From NCBI GenBank assembly GCA_050084985.1, contig JBITNC010000001.1:174468001-174532000 (forward strand): a stretch of 64,000 nucleotides of DNA, read 5' to 3'. The notes under the pieces are model-generated. The model was not told the origin of the DNA, made no database searches, and saw only the letters and a list, made by a program, of their open reading frames with translations. A program made the position numbers and the translations under genes. Below, piece after piece: positions 10,321 through 22,129 of the stretch (within the stretch, counting starts at the first letter, position 1; each line of letters begins with the position of its first letter). The DNA is from Nageia nagi (lineage: Eukaryota > Pinophyta).

Positions 10321-12630
10321 GGAGATAAATAATGTAAGCATATATGTTGAATTTAAAAAAATTAATTCTACAAATACATGTTTGAACTAATCAATAAATC
10401 AAATGCTTAATTGTAAATAAGAATTAAAATCATACATTCAACATCTTTATCACTAAGTATAACCGAAGAGAGAGAAAAGTTGAAGCTTATTTTCTTGTCT
10501 AAAATTAGACCTTTACTTGGATGCCCATAAGAAACCCAGGTCCTACCAATCTTCAATCAGTTCCCTTTAGGTATTGATATACTCTCATAAAGAGAAGTAC
10601 TAGCTATTTTTCAAAGTTGTGATGTATGTTGAATCAACCAAATTAATTATCTTAATTAATTTTTTAATTTTTCTCTTAGGTTATCAGGATAATCATTGAA
10701 TGAATGGGCAAACATGTAGTATCATTACACACATGCATGTCCACCTATATGGAGTTAAATCCAAACCAACAGAGGACTTAAGGGTAATTAAGAAGTACAA
10801 ACTTTTCACCACTTAGATCATCGTATTAAAAGATTTCAATCCATCTTATCTTCACCTCATGGCTTCCCAAAGAAGTCATGTTGCGAAAAAAATATACGGA
10901 TGTGTTCATTTTAGAGTGAAGCAATTGTTGATATTTACATATTTTGCATATAAAGTAAAAATGCAAAATAAATAAAGTGCTTTAAAAATGAAACTACATC
11001 CAACATCATCTATAAGTATGAACCAAAAAGTCCAATGAATTTTGTTACAACCCCTAATGGATCTTTTTATAAAAATTTATAAATTTTAAGTAACAACAAA
11101 TGAACCTAAGAGTCCAATGGGTTTTGTCACAACCCCTAATGGAACTCTTTACAAAGGTTCATTATCAAAAATGAAGAATTCTCTCCCTTATTACTTAAAA
11201 AATAGACTTAAAATAATTTCTTATTTGCAATTTATCATCAAAAAATAAGAGAAAAATATTTAAAAAAACTTTATCTATTCATATGCATTAGGACAAAATA
11301 TTAAATCATTCATTTAAAAATTTTATCCACTTAGCAAAAACATGCACTAGGACAAAAAAAATTAAAACATGCAATTTTTTTTATCTAACCACATGTGTGC
11401 ATCAAACATGCATTAAGATAAAATAACATTAATTCATGCATACATTAATTAATCCATGCATACTTAAAATTAATCTATGCATAATTAATCCATACATTTA
11501 GTCATTAATCTATGCATTTAATCATTATTTAATGCATGCATAATTAATTTTTCAATTTTTATCTTAAAGGCATACTAAACGAGTTCCTTAAAACAACTTG
11601 CACTTAAGGTAAAAATATAATTTTATCAAATAAAGAACTATTAATTTTTTATTTTTTTTAAATACTTATAATTAACCTATAAAAAAATTCATACTTACAA
11701 TTAAAAATAATCCTTTTTTATTATTATTATTATTATTATTTTAAAAAATCTCTTTTTTTAAAAAAAATTCTACTTTTTTTTCTTAATTAACTTAAAAAAT
11801 GATTCCCTTTTTTATTTTTTATTTTTAAATATTAAAAGAAAAACTCTTTTAAAATATATATTTTTATTAAAATATATTTAACAATATTTCTATCGACATA
11901 TATTTATACAAATAACTATGAGCATCGCGCGCTTAGAGGAATGAGAGGTTGGGGTTTCAGGGAGGACGGTGCCCAACCCAACCACCCCCTTTTTATAAAT
12001 TTAAACCTTTTAAAAAATTTTGAATATTAAAAAAATAGTATAAATATATATATATATATATTGTGTTTTTTTTTTAATAAAACAGTTTTATAAAAACCTT
12101 TTTAAATCTGCTTTTATTAACGTATTTAATACACAGTTTAACATTTTAAAAACTATTTTATTAAGAAACAAACTCTTTGTATTTTTAAAAAATATAGTAT
12201 ATATTATAAAATAATATATGTATAAATATATATATATACCTTTTTTTAATATATTACTCATATATATTAAAATATCTTAAAAAAAAAAACTCATATATAA
12301 ATTTTTGAGCAATCAAAATTTTCATTCTTGCATGCATGTAACTTGCATGCACTTTATTTTTATAAACATATAAAAATTGTAAAAATTACAATAATGTTAT
12401 TATAGTTAAAAATTTTGCAAATTTTTTTTATTCATTTCTACATTAAGTAGAAATTTGCAAATTTAAGTTATAATAATCAATTATTGTTATATTTACATAA
12501 ATTTTCTCAAAATTTGCATATTATTGCTTCAAGAATTTATATCTTCAAGCTTTTTTTTACTTCACCAAAGTAGATGGAGAAAAAAGAGGAATGGACCTTC
12601 AAGGATGTTGAAGAGAAGCCTCCAAGAATC
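10321..12630 (-). other. Copia-A long untranslated leader
   Basis: About 2.3 kb lies between the primer-binding site and gag. A block at about 10470-10620 (TTATTTTCTTGTCTAAAATT onward) matches Copia-B 43455-43590 almost base for base in places. Tandem-like AACCCCTAATGGA(A/T)CT phrases occur near 11050 and 11130. A (TTA)n microsatellite lies at about 11715-11742, and AT-rich tracts with a rare CG-containing spot (GCATCGCGCGC) near 11925. No coding frame is recognisable. The leader is unusually long for a copia element. Confidence 0.55.
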
Positions 12631-12643
12631 GCTTTAATACCAC
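12631..12643 (-). other. Copia-A primer-binding site
   Basis: On the minus strand GTGGTATTAAAGC follows the LTR terminus with one intervening base. The plant copia consensus is TGGTATCAGAGC, complementary to the 3' end of initiator tRNA-Met. The differences are consistent with decay. Confidence 0.6.
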
Positions 12644-12644
12644 T

Positions 12645-13102
12645 TGAAAAAATTAACCCTTTCTAAATTAACTTCTAATCTACCAAGATCTCAAGAAGGC
12701 ACTTTCAACATCAACATGATAGCACAATAATTCAAGCCAATTTCATAAATAACACAAAATATAAAATGGTTCCTCCCTCTTTGGAAGTATGTCCACTAAC
12801 TAAGATCTTTTTATTTTCAAAGACTTCTCTTACAAAATCTCTCCTTTCTCTCTCAAACTCTAAACCTATAATAAAACTTGTATTATAATTGTGTAAACTG
12901 AGAGGGGATGGTTCTTCTCTTTTTATAATAAGAAACCCACTCTATTTTTAATCTTTTATCTATTTTTAATCTCATACCTATTTTTAATCCTTCTCTTATT
13001 TTTATTCCCTTAATACTCTAAGGTATATAATGATACTTTAAGTATTAAATGAATTTACATTAAAAAGAAATATTACACAATATTACATTTCAAATTCTAA
13101 CA
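12645..13102 (-). repeat. Copia-A 5' LTR
   Basis: The 458-bp LTR is bounded on the plus strand by TGAAAAAATTAACCC and TTCTAACA, so on the minus strand it runs TGTTAGAA to TTCA. Its right-hand 330 bp match the left LTR at 5225-5566. The primer-binding site lies immediately inside. The outer flank (CCAATCTCAACC) begins unrelated DNA. Confidence 0.78.
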
Positions 13103-13569
13103 CCAATCTCAACCCAACGTCGAATCTAGGATCTTAATGTTAACTTTCCAGATTGCCTCACCCTTTCACTCGATGTCTTTCTCACACCTTCAATGCTCAA
13201 AATATCACATATGAATGGATGGAAAAGATCATAAAAATGCATAGCTTAGTGTATAAAAAAATAATAATATGGTAGGTGACGTTAAGAAATATGGTCAAGA
13301 ATGACATAAGTATATTATCACCTATCAAGGATTCAAGATCATATCATATCATATTATTTATGATTATGCATAATCCCTCCACCTTTATAGGTAATAGGTC
13401 TAATATTAAGGCTTCTCCTTACATTTATTGTGATACCAGGTTGACCTGTTATCATAAAATATAAAGGTAGATGAGATTTCATAATGATAAGAGCATTTAT
13501 TTAATAAAATAAATAAATTATTTCAAATACCTAAAAGGGTATTTTAATTGAATAAAATTCCTTTTTAGG
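13103..13569. other. No gene recognised
   Basis: Intergenic or degraded sequence between Copia-A and an LTR-like fragment. Its first 100 bases keep a few CpGs and are less AT-rich than their surroundings, but no domain, RNA or repeat could be supported. Confidence 0.35.
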
Positions 13570-13866
13570 TGTTAACAACAATAGCAAGATCATAGAAAAA
13601 AAGTAACTTTTTGAGAAAAATGAATCTTATGCCATTTTGAAGGGGCTACCTCCTTATATATATATATATATTCAAGATATTATCTATTCCTCTCCTACAC
13701 ATATTTATAGCCATACTACCATAACCCTAATTTGGTGGTTAATTATAAAATAATGATTCGCCTTACAAAAGTGTGATGGTCCACCTTACAAGTTGGTACA
13801 TGTTGATAATTAAAATATTAAACAACTAATAGTATAAAAAAATATTAAGATATAGGATCCTAACTA
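13570..13866 (-). repeat. LTR-like fragment related to the 36-kb chromovirus
   Basis: The segment begins TGTTAACAAC and ends GGATCCTAAC. It shares, in order, the phrases GGGGCTACCTC, TTCAAGAT, ACCCTAAT and a TTGATAAT tract with the LTRs at 35771-36168 and 41324-41695. Spacing and length (about 300 against 372-398 bp) are similar but identity is low. No internal coding region adjoins it, so it is a solo LTR or an isolated remnant. No target duplication is obvious. Confidence 0.45.
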
Positions 13867-14075
13867 CCCCATAGTTTATCTTTTATTTTTTTCAAAATAT
13901 ACAAAATAAATAATAGAGGAGTAAATCCATCTACCCTTGAGGGTCATAGATGAATTTTTTCGATGTATGAGGTATGTGAAGTAAAATTTAAACTAAAATA
14001 CCAATGAAACTTGGAACTTTATGCCTAAAATATAACCACTTGAACCAAAGGCTGAATTGCTTGTGAACATGTGAT

Positions 14076-14260
14076 GGACCTTTTCTACATTGAAAGATAC
14101 AAAAAATAGAGTGGATCTTTTCTTCCCTAAAAGATGCCAAGAATGGAGTGGATCTTTTCTACTTTGAAAGATACAAAAAATGGAGTGGATCTTTTCTACC
14201 CTAAAAGATATCAAAAATAGAGTGGATCTTTTATGCCCTAAAAGATACCAATAATGGAGT
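14076..14260. repeat. 37-bp minisatellite, five units
   Basis: Five consecutive units of exactly 37 bp, each beginning GGA(T/C)CTTTT and ending ATGGAGT or ATAGAGT. Units 1 and 3 carry an ATTGAAAGA- or TTTGAAAGA-type centre, while units 2, 4 and 5 carry CCCTAAAAGA, so the array partly alternates as a 74-bp higher-order unit. There are no spacers. The function is unknown. Confidence 0.85.
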
Positions 14261-14849
14261 AGTGCTAAGCTCAAGAGATAAATATTCTAACATTAGGTTT
14301 TTGATATTGATATGATGTTATTGATATTCTGATATGAATCTAAATTTTTGTGGTTACACTTCACCTTTATTAAAATATATAAGCTGATATTTGATTAAGA
14401 AAAGGACTGAAAATGGTCCAAATTTATTTTGGTAGGAACTCCAACCATCCATTTTGCTTGATATTTTCCAAAATTATCAATTTTACTGATCTCAATTGCT
14501 CTTAAGATATTCACTTTTAATTTTTATTTTATCTTTTAAGTTCATAAAAATCCCTATGACCGAGTAACTGCTATGTTCTTCTTGTTGAATCAAACTTAAT
14601 TTTTTTTTAACTGATTTTATTGATTATGATCTAACTTTGAATCTATTCTAATCTCATCTTAACTATCCCATTTGTCATTTCTGAAAATATGACCTAAAAA
14701 GGACCTCCAAAGATCCCTTTTATTATTTTCTTGATTGATAATATCTAAAATTTCTCTCATCCGAATCTTAAATTGATATACCTTGAATAACATTATGAGC
14801 TCTAATACCCTTTGTAATTGATTGATTATCTCCTTTACTTAATTAATAA
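14261..14849. other. No gene recognised
   Basis: AT-rich unique-looking sequence between two tandem arrays. No open frame, LTR terminus or structural RNA is supported. Confidence 0.35.
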
Positions 14850-15440
14850 TGCATGATTGATAATACTTGATAATGCATTGATAATCATTTGAAGGCATAT
14901 GAAATGCTTCAAAATAGTAGATAAACACACATGAAGGCATATAACAATATTTGAATACACATGATAATCATATGAAAAAATATGGATAACTCATGAAAAT
15001 ATATTGATAAACTCATGAAAAGACTTTGATAATGCTTGAAATGATATTGATAAAATCCTAGTAAGGTATTGATAAATTTATGAATATATACTAATAAAAT
15101 CATATAAATATATTGATAAACTCATAAAAATACATTTCTAATTCATACATTGATAAAGTCATAAAAAATAAATTGATAGACTCATGCATTGATAAATGCA
15201 TGAAAAAAACATCGATAAATTATGCATTGATAAAATCATGAAAATACATTGATAAACTCATGAAAAAAGATATTAATAAATTATGCATTGATAATATCAT
15301 GAAAAGATATTAATAATTCAAGCATTGATAAACTCATGAAAAGACATTGATAAGTCATGCATTGATAAACTCATGAAATAATATATTGATAACTCAAACA
15401 TTGATAAACTCATGAAATAATATTGATAATTCATTAATAA
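14850..15440. repeat. Degenerate tandem array of ATTGATAAACTCATGAAAA units
   Basis: The phrase ATTGATAAACTCATGAAAA or a close variant recurs roughly every 20-45 bp through the interval, often as pairs joined by GCATTGATAAA. Units diverge and vary in length, so this looks like an old satellite-like array rather than a fresh expansion. The region is rich in GATAA. No coding content is visible. Confidence 0.7.
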
Positions 15441-16068
15441 GAAAAACATATACATGATAAACACATTGCTAAGAACATGATGAATACATTAGTAATACAT
15501 AAAATCAAACATACATGATACTTAAAATCTATGATGATTTGAATACTAAATTGATTATCTTTGAGGTAGATTTTACTTGATTAACTTATATTTTCTTCAC
15601 TAATTATTTGACTTACCACCTGGTTTCATATCTTGAATTTGATGTACCCTTTCTAATACTGCTATGATATTTGGAGAACTCATCATGAATTACCACACTT
15701 TGATTTACTAAAAAACTAATGCCTATGGGACCTCCAGTAGTCATATTTTTGGGTTGTGAGGATTGCTAGTGGTCCTTTTCTTGAAGCTAAACTTCTTGAT
15801 TCTCATTTTGCCTATGCCACTAACACTCATTGATTCACAATCTACCCCCTTCCCCTATGTTAATTTTCCTTGCATTTTTGTTAATTATGAAATACATTTT
15901 CCTATATCTGAGATGCACTTGATCAACATGATAAGTTAATGGATAAGATGCCATCAGGTTAAATGATAGAATACAAAAAAAGTGATACACTTGATGAGAA
16001 AAAAAGGTTATGAGAGGTATGATGATGACATTTATGAAAGTCATGATAATAAACATGAAGTAAACAAA
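15441..16068. other. No gene recognised
   Basis: Interval between two repeat arrays. Only short chance frames are present. It may be internal sequence of the same Tat/Ogre-like element whose integrase tail follows, but nothing diagnostic is visible. Confidence 0.35.
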
Positions 16069-16190
16069 CATGATAATAACCTTGATGAAAAATAGACATG
16101 ATTATAACCCTAATGAAAAGCATGATGATAATCTTGATGAAAAATAAATATGATTATAATCCTAATGAAAAGCATGAGGATAATCTTTAT
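16069..16190 (+). repeat. 52-bp tandem repeat, about 2.3 units
   Basis: Units start at 16069, 16121 and 16173 (spacing exactly 52). Each has CATGATAATAACCTTGATGA followed by a related half with CATGATTATAACCCTAATGA, so the 52-bp unit is itself two about 26-bp halves. It sits just upstream of the integrase fragment. Confidence 0.75.
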
Positions 16191-16310
16191 GATATGGCCC
16201 CATGTTGATTAAGTGCATGTAATGGACCAACTCATATGATTTGAAACCTAATGATAATGCAGATCTATATGATGATAATGCAAGTATAAAATAAATTAAT
16301 GAAAAAATAA

Positions 16311-16600
16311 TAATGCTCTTGAAAATCTCAAGCATTACCAAAATAGGATCAATAAGGCATATAGAAAGATTTTCAAGCCTAAGGAATTCAATGTAGATGA
16401 TTTGGTTCTCAAGGAAAATCATCATAAAATAAAGTTGGAAAAATAGCAAAAAGGAAAATATGATCCCAACCAGATTGGATCCTTTATCATCAGGGGAAAA
16501 TATAATAATGGTGGATATAAGCTACATATCATTGAGGGCAAAGAGCATAAGTTCACAATCAATGTTATTCATCTTAAATATTTTGATATATATTTAGGTA
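16311..16600 (+). pseudogene. Ty3/gypsy (Tat/Ogre-like) integrase C-terminus
   Basis: The frame reads ALENLKHYQNRINKAYRKIF, then KPKEFNVDDLVLKENHHKI, one TAG stop, GKYDPNQIGSFIIRGKY, GGYKLHIIEGKEH and INVIHLKYF. The order (basic helix, DLVLxK, GKxxPNxxGPFxI, GGYxLxxxEG, INxxHLKxF) is the C-terminal domain of gypsy integrases, closest to the Tat/Ogre lineage, where it ends the polyprotein. The catalytic core is missing upstream, replaced by the 52-bp repeat. Downstream come a repeat-rich 3' region, a polypurine tract and an LTR start, which fits this being the 3' third of a plus-strand element. Confidence 0.72.
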
Positions 16601-17695
16601 TCTCTTCATTTATTTTTCATATTTAGAATTGTATCAATAGGTGTGTTATGGCATCAAGTTCATGTATCCCAAGTGATTTCCATTATCTATCCCTAGCACT
16701 AAAACTAAGGGGAAATTTAGATTATTCATTTGTTTTAAAGTTGAGTCAAGCCCTTGAACCTTTGAAAATGATCAAAAAAATAAAAAATAAAAAATATGGT
16801 TGACGCTCAAGGGAAGGTTAATCATTCATAAGAAATTTTTAAAGCTATTTCCTAAGAAATGTAGGCTATATGCATATTTATCAAATCTTCTCATCAAATA
16901 AATGTTGTACTTTTAATATTGATCACATCCTCTTCAATGATGCACTAGCATTGACATACAATGCAAATTTCCTGGTATATTTCTCATCATCAAGTATGTA
17001 CATTTAATATTTTCATATGCATAGTTCCTACCTTCATTTCTTTCATTTCTAAATATACACAAATTTTACTAACTTATTTTGAGATTTTTCTACGTTTTTC
17101 ATAATAATATCCATTTTTATCAAGGTTTTCTAAGTATATTTATAGTTTATCCACACAGTATCTAGGTTTATTCCAAGTTGTCTAAAATCATCATATCTAA
17201 TCATGAGTCTTTTGTATTTTTCATATATTATCCAAGATAATTTTCAGTCATCTTGGTATGGTTCTATCCAGTCACAAAGCTCAAACATGGCAACTAATAA
17301 ATGCATCAAATTATTAAAGGCATGTATTACTTAGGCTAGCATCGGGGGAATTTAAGGAAAATATAATATATTTCATAGGTAAAGACTTAGGTACATGCCT
17401 CCTAACATATGCAAAGGGAGTATTCCTTACTCTATATCTTTTTACTTCCTAACTAGACTATAATGATTTGTAAGTACAATGCTAGCTTACATGTTGTTAT
17501 GTTTCTTTCAATTATTCTCCTTTATCACTGAGAAATCTAATGGAAATGAAAGCTCATATTTTTTATTTTCAAACATTCTATGGTTACATCCTTTGTTGTT
17601 TGGAAAATAATTAATCATCAAGTGTGCATACATATTCCTGCTGGTACCTAGGGTAAAGTGTACTTGTAATGATATAGTTCATTGTGATGAAATTA
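16601..17695 (+). other. Tat/Ogre-like element 3' untranslated region
   Basis: Non-coding DNA between the integrase tail and the tandem repeats. It includes the phrase GAGTCAAGCCCTTGAACC at about 16743, which resembles the post-pol region of Ogre-type elements as I remember it. No frames were recognised. A long 3' untranslated region is characteristic of this lineage. Confidence 0.45.
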
Positions 17696-18015
17696 CATAT
17701 GCTTTATGATCATATTTATTATTTGGTTTATTAACCATCACCTTTAAGATCACTTGTGTTGGTTGGGTTGAAACTAACCATCACTATGTTTGCTTTATGA
17801 TCACCTTTATTAGTTGGGTTATTAACCATCACCTTTATGATCACCTTTTTTTGGTTGGATTATTGACCGTCACCTTTATGATCATCTTAGTCATTTGGAT
17901 TGAAACTAACCATCACTATGTTTGATTTATGATCACTTTTTTTGGTTTGGTTATTAACCATCACCCTTATGATCACCTTTGTTGGTTATGTTGAAACTAT
18001 ATATCACTATGAAAT
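17696..18015 (+). repeat. Tandem repeat in 3' UTR of Tat/Ogre-like element
   Basis: About seven units begin (C/A)TTTATGATCACCTTT or a close variant and end AACCATCAC. Two unit lengths occur, about 40 bp (with GGTTATTAACC) and about 51 bp (with GTTGAAACTAACC plus ACTATGTTTG), arranged roughly short-long-short-short-long-short-long. Such arrays in the 3' UTR of Tat-lineage elements are documented as seeds of plant satellites. Confidence 0.75.
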
Positions 18016-18231
18016 ACAAAATGCTCTTATGATCTTTGGAGGGTATTTTAGTTTTCCCAAAGGTTCTTTGTAATTACTTCTTGTTGGCCACTCCAACAAT
18101 AACCAATGCAAAGGGGGAAAATACATCACCAATAAATTGTTGATTCTATGAAGATCCAAAAAAAACTAGGAAGTTTTTTTTTCTCTTCTTTACTTTGTAA
18201 TCATTAATTTCAATTTACTTCGTTAAAACTT

Positions 18232-18243
18232 GCAAGGGGGGCA
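18232..18243 (+). other. Polypurine tract and start of Tat/Ogre-like 3' LTR
   Basis: GCAAGGGGGGCA lies directly before TGTTTTGGCATATAATTTGG, the probable LTR start at 18244. A G-run purine tract abutting TG is the standard plus-strand primer arrangement and fits the orientation of the integrase fragment. Confidence 0.6.
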
Positions 18244-20801
18244 TGTTTTGGCATATAATTTGGTACCTTTTTGGGTCAAATTACATATCACATAACCCTT
18301 ACTACATTAAGATGAATATGATGTTATTTTACATTTCCTTTATTTCTTATGATCTACCTAAGTTACTTTTCATGTGTAATTCTCTTATTTTGTAGGTTGG
18401 ATTGCCAGCATCAACATGAGCATGCAAAGGTGCATTCAAGTGTATTCCTAAACTTAAAAGTTGATAATTATATGTTTAAGAAGATGATAAATATTTCATC
18501 TCGATAGGACTATACATATCTCTCACAAAATTACGAGTTATTTGTCACTACTTCACCATACGTATTGAATACTTGGTTCATGGATCTAGAGGTTATGATA
18601 TTATGAGAAAGGATCACCATTGCCAACACTAGGTATAAGAGTATGATCTTAGTGCTAGTGTTGATTGAAAAAGGAGGTATCTAAAGCATATTCTACATCT
18701 TGACCACTTTGGAGTATCTCACCAAGTTTGTACTATCATTCAATGATCATTTGGGTAAGTGCATAAGTATTTATCATTCTCTCTCTCTCATAGGTTAATC
18801 AAGTTAATTAAGTTCTATTATTATTTCAATTATTTTATTTCCTTTTCATTAGTTATTGAGTAGTTGTAATAATTTAAGCATATTTTACTTTAATTAAGTA
18901 GATATAATTGCTTCATCCTTTACTATGATTTAGGGTTGCATTTTATCATCTACAAAGGGATATAAATACACATTTAAGAATTAATAAAAAGGACTTCATG
19001 GAAGTCTAATTCAACAAGTAAATATAGATGAAACTAAACCATGTTAAATAATTATAAAATAATATTAAGTTTAAACTTGTTTAGATGACATAAGGAAAAA
19101 ACTTAACAATTTGATAACTACAAGTAAAACCACCCAATACAATAGTCCTATTAGAATCATAAAGCATTAGGCTAAATATAATTCAAATAAAGGTAATTCA
19201 ATCTTGATGATATATGATAAGAATATGATTTATCAAGCCCCTTTCCTCCCTAGCTACTATGGGGATCACCATACAAAGTTTTGTGTTCTTTTATGTCAAA
19301 AGAAATTGGGATTTCCTTATTATTTCAATTGAGATATAGAGTATGTATTTCATCCAACGTTGCCCATGTGCATGGGATGTAGACATTTATGGATAAAAAA
19401 TAATCATTTAGATTAATATTAATCAAATATTCATGGAGGAAGAATAAGAATTTGATTTAATCAACATGCTTTATTTATGTTAGCCTCACTTTGTGTCACA
19501 TATATAACTAGATTGCATAATTAATACTATATTTATAATGATATATGGATGCATGATCATTACAAATATTATCAATTAAGAATAAATTCAATGAATTGCA
19601 CATCGATTACTTAAGAAGATGTTCATATATTATTTTAGTGAATATTTTATTCAAACATATTATACTTACTTTTTAGAATACAAGAAAGATCAGGTTTGAT
19701 ACCTTCATACATATTTCCCACATAAACCTCCATGTGGTATAAAGTCTTAGGCCCTAATTACCAAGATCAATCAAAGTTTAAAATATTATGAATTTGAAAA
19801 ATTTTGAGTATCAAGAAGAAAGGATTGAGGATGAGCTTTCTAATAAAGTTGGGAAGGATGTTAGCATGAGAGAATTTCGATCAAAATTACATTAGGAATT
19901 CTAGTGACTCTACAAAATCTTGGTGACTTGGAAACAAAGAATGAATTATGGAAATAGAAGATATATTCAATGTACAATCAAATAAATGTTAAGGAAACTA
20001 ACAAATCATTAGAGTAAATGACTAGATTTGTGATAAATCACCACTTTTGAGGTTGAACCTGTACATCTCCTCCTAATGAAATAAAGGCATATAAATGATA
20101 CCAAATAGCTTGAAGAAAACATTTCCTTTAACATAAGAGAACAATCAAGTGAATAAGATATTTAGTTTAGAAATATAAATATTTTATAAGTCTTATGTTC
20201 TAATCACCAAATTTAGTATATTCTTAGCGATATTGTAATAAAACTTTATTGTTAATATAAAACAACCCTATCTTTAATTTGTTCTATTTAGTACCTTTAC
20301 TATTTCAATAATTTTCTTCTTTTACTTTATCTTCCTTATCTTCTTTGAATCTAATCGATTGATAATTATTAGATCAATACCCATAATATTGTTCATAGTT
20401 GATTATACCAATATTTTTTATGATTATTTATAATCTTAATTAATAGCTTATTTATGGATATAATTTAAATACTATGTAATTATCCATATAATAGTTGCAT
20501 TTTGAAATGATATAAATCAAGAGTTCTACATGTGTTTATTTTATCTTTTTTTGTTATAATGTTAAATTCATAGCCCTAATTGAAATCACATTTTTTGTGT
20601 GTAAACTTCAAGCATTAATAAAAAAATTAAAGGAATTACCTTCATTTGATATAACTAAGATCTTACTAAGAGCATGTTTTAAGAATAATTTAATTAACAT
20701 TATTAAGTCCTAGCAAGATTTTGAGTGTAGTGGTACCAATAAGATTTTGAGAAATAATACTAAAATTATTGATTTGAATATTATCCCTTACATAGTCTTA
20801 T
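18244..20801 (+). other. Probable LTR of Tat/Ogre-like element and undefined AT-rich DNA
   Basis: The LTR begins at 18244, but its end could not be located by eye because the matching 5' LTR is outside the window or deleted. A TATA-like GATATAAATACAC occurs at 18958, preceded and followed by AT-rich DNA, and could be the LTR promoter. No coding domain was recognised to 20801. LTRs of this lineage can be several kilobases, so part or all of this interval may be LTR. Confidence 0.4.
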
Positions 20802-21287
20802 CTAGTACATAACCGAGGGTTAACAAGTTTTTCTTACATACATTAAGTCCTAATATATTATTAATCATGATGTTATTCCTTAAGTTTAGAGCTACAAATA
20901 AATAGAGGTTTCCTAATATCCTTAACAATCTTATTGGTATGAAAGTTAATATTTATATGTGATGAGTATCTAGTATAACCAAGGGTTAACAAGTTTTTCG
21001 TACATACATTAAGTCAAGATCTATTGTTAATCATGATGTTATTACTACAAATTAATCGAGGTTTCCTAATATCCTTAACAATATCATTGGCATGAAAGAT
21101 AATATTTATGTGTGATGAGTATCTAGTATAACTAAGGGTTAACAAGTTTTTCTTACATACATTGAGTTAAGATCTATAGTTAATCATGATGTTATTCCTT
21201 ATGTTTAAAGCTACAAATAAAAAGAGGTTTCCTAATATCCTTAATAATCTCATTAGCATGAAAGATAATACTTACGTGTGATAAGTA
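20802..21287. repeat. Three tandem copies of a 153-168 bp unit
   Basis: Units begin CTAGTATAACCAAGGGTTAA or a variant at 20802, 20970 and 21123 and end near 21287. The middle unit lacks about 15 bp (the CTTAAGTTTAGAGC segment). Shared blocks include AACAAGTTTTTCTTACATAC and GAGGTTTCCTAATATCC. No gene is encoded; origin by unequal exchange or replication slippage inside an older element is likely. Confidence 0.85.
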
Positions 21288-22129
21288 AGAGATTTATACC
21301 TTATCAATCATACCAACAAAAATGTGTAATTTTTATTATGTTCTAAATATAGTTGAATTAATGGTTAGTAAAATGATTCTTAAAAATTTCTAGATTTTGA
21401 TTTGGTGGTGCCAGAGGAAATGAATAATTCTTATTATTATTTTTATTATCTAATATGATTATTTTCTTTTAAGTAATATCTTCAAGTATGTTCATTTCAA
21501 ATAAGTAATATGTAATATGATGATTTCATATAAAAAGGTTGATATGTGTAATTTTGAAGTAATTTATTTTTGATAATTAGGGTAAGTATATTATCAAAAA
21601 ATTATGAATTTTTCATTTCTCCATAACATTTTTTATATGTAGTACAAAATTGTAGCAAAATCTAAAACCTTATGAATATAATACATGCCTTCTAGAATTT
21701 CATTATACATCTAATCATAACATAAAAATTTAAGGCTTATTACATTAGAATTTTATCCCTCCTAAATGATACAAAATGAATTTGAAATGAGATTTCAAAC
21801 ATAACGAGCCCTAATATTTTCCTATCTAACTTAGTGATGCTTCATGGTACTCCATTCATATTGTGATCCAATACATTAGCTACACTCCATGGGTACAAAT
21901 CACACCCTCATCACTCTTCCAAAGAAACCATCATGAAAAAGATTATATGGGATAAAATGAAATAGGAAGTCAAAACATGACATATTAAACCTTCAATACT
22001 ATAACAAGAGATCCTTTCTTTTCAATTCCTCTATGCTAAGAGAGGCTTGTATTCATTTCTTACTCACTTCAAAATAATTATAAAAATCAAATAATAGATC
22101 TTGTTTCTTGATAAATCAAAATGCTAAAA
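21288..22129. other. No gene recognised
   Basis: AT-rich sequence without domain, RNA or clear repeat content. Confidence 0.35.

Larger units (their letters stand above)
5225..13102 (-). mobile_element. Copia-A: Ty1/copia LTR retrotransposon, decayed
   Basis: A complete minus-strand copia layout is present: 5' LTR (12645-13102), primer-binding site, about 2.3 kb untranslated leader, gag, GAG-pre-integrase, integrase, reverse transcriptase, RNase H, about 1 kb 3' region, polypurine tract and a truncated 3' LTR (5225-5566). The integrase lies before the reverse transcriptase, which is the copia order. Every coding domain carries stops or frameshifts, so it cannot move by itself. Its leader and 3' region are recognisably similar to those of Copia-B at 32073-46615, so both belong to one family. 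Because the left LTR lost about 130 bp at its outer end, no target-site duplication can be checked. Confidence 0.85.

Noticed and set aside
14076-14260. CRISPR-like regularly spaced repeat
   Set aside because: Units are directly adjacent with no unique spacers, and the context is a plant nuclear genome.
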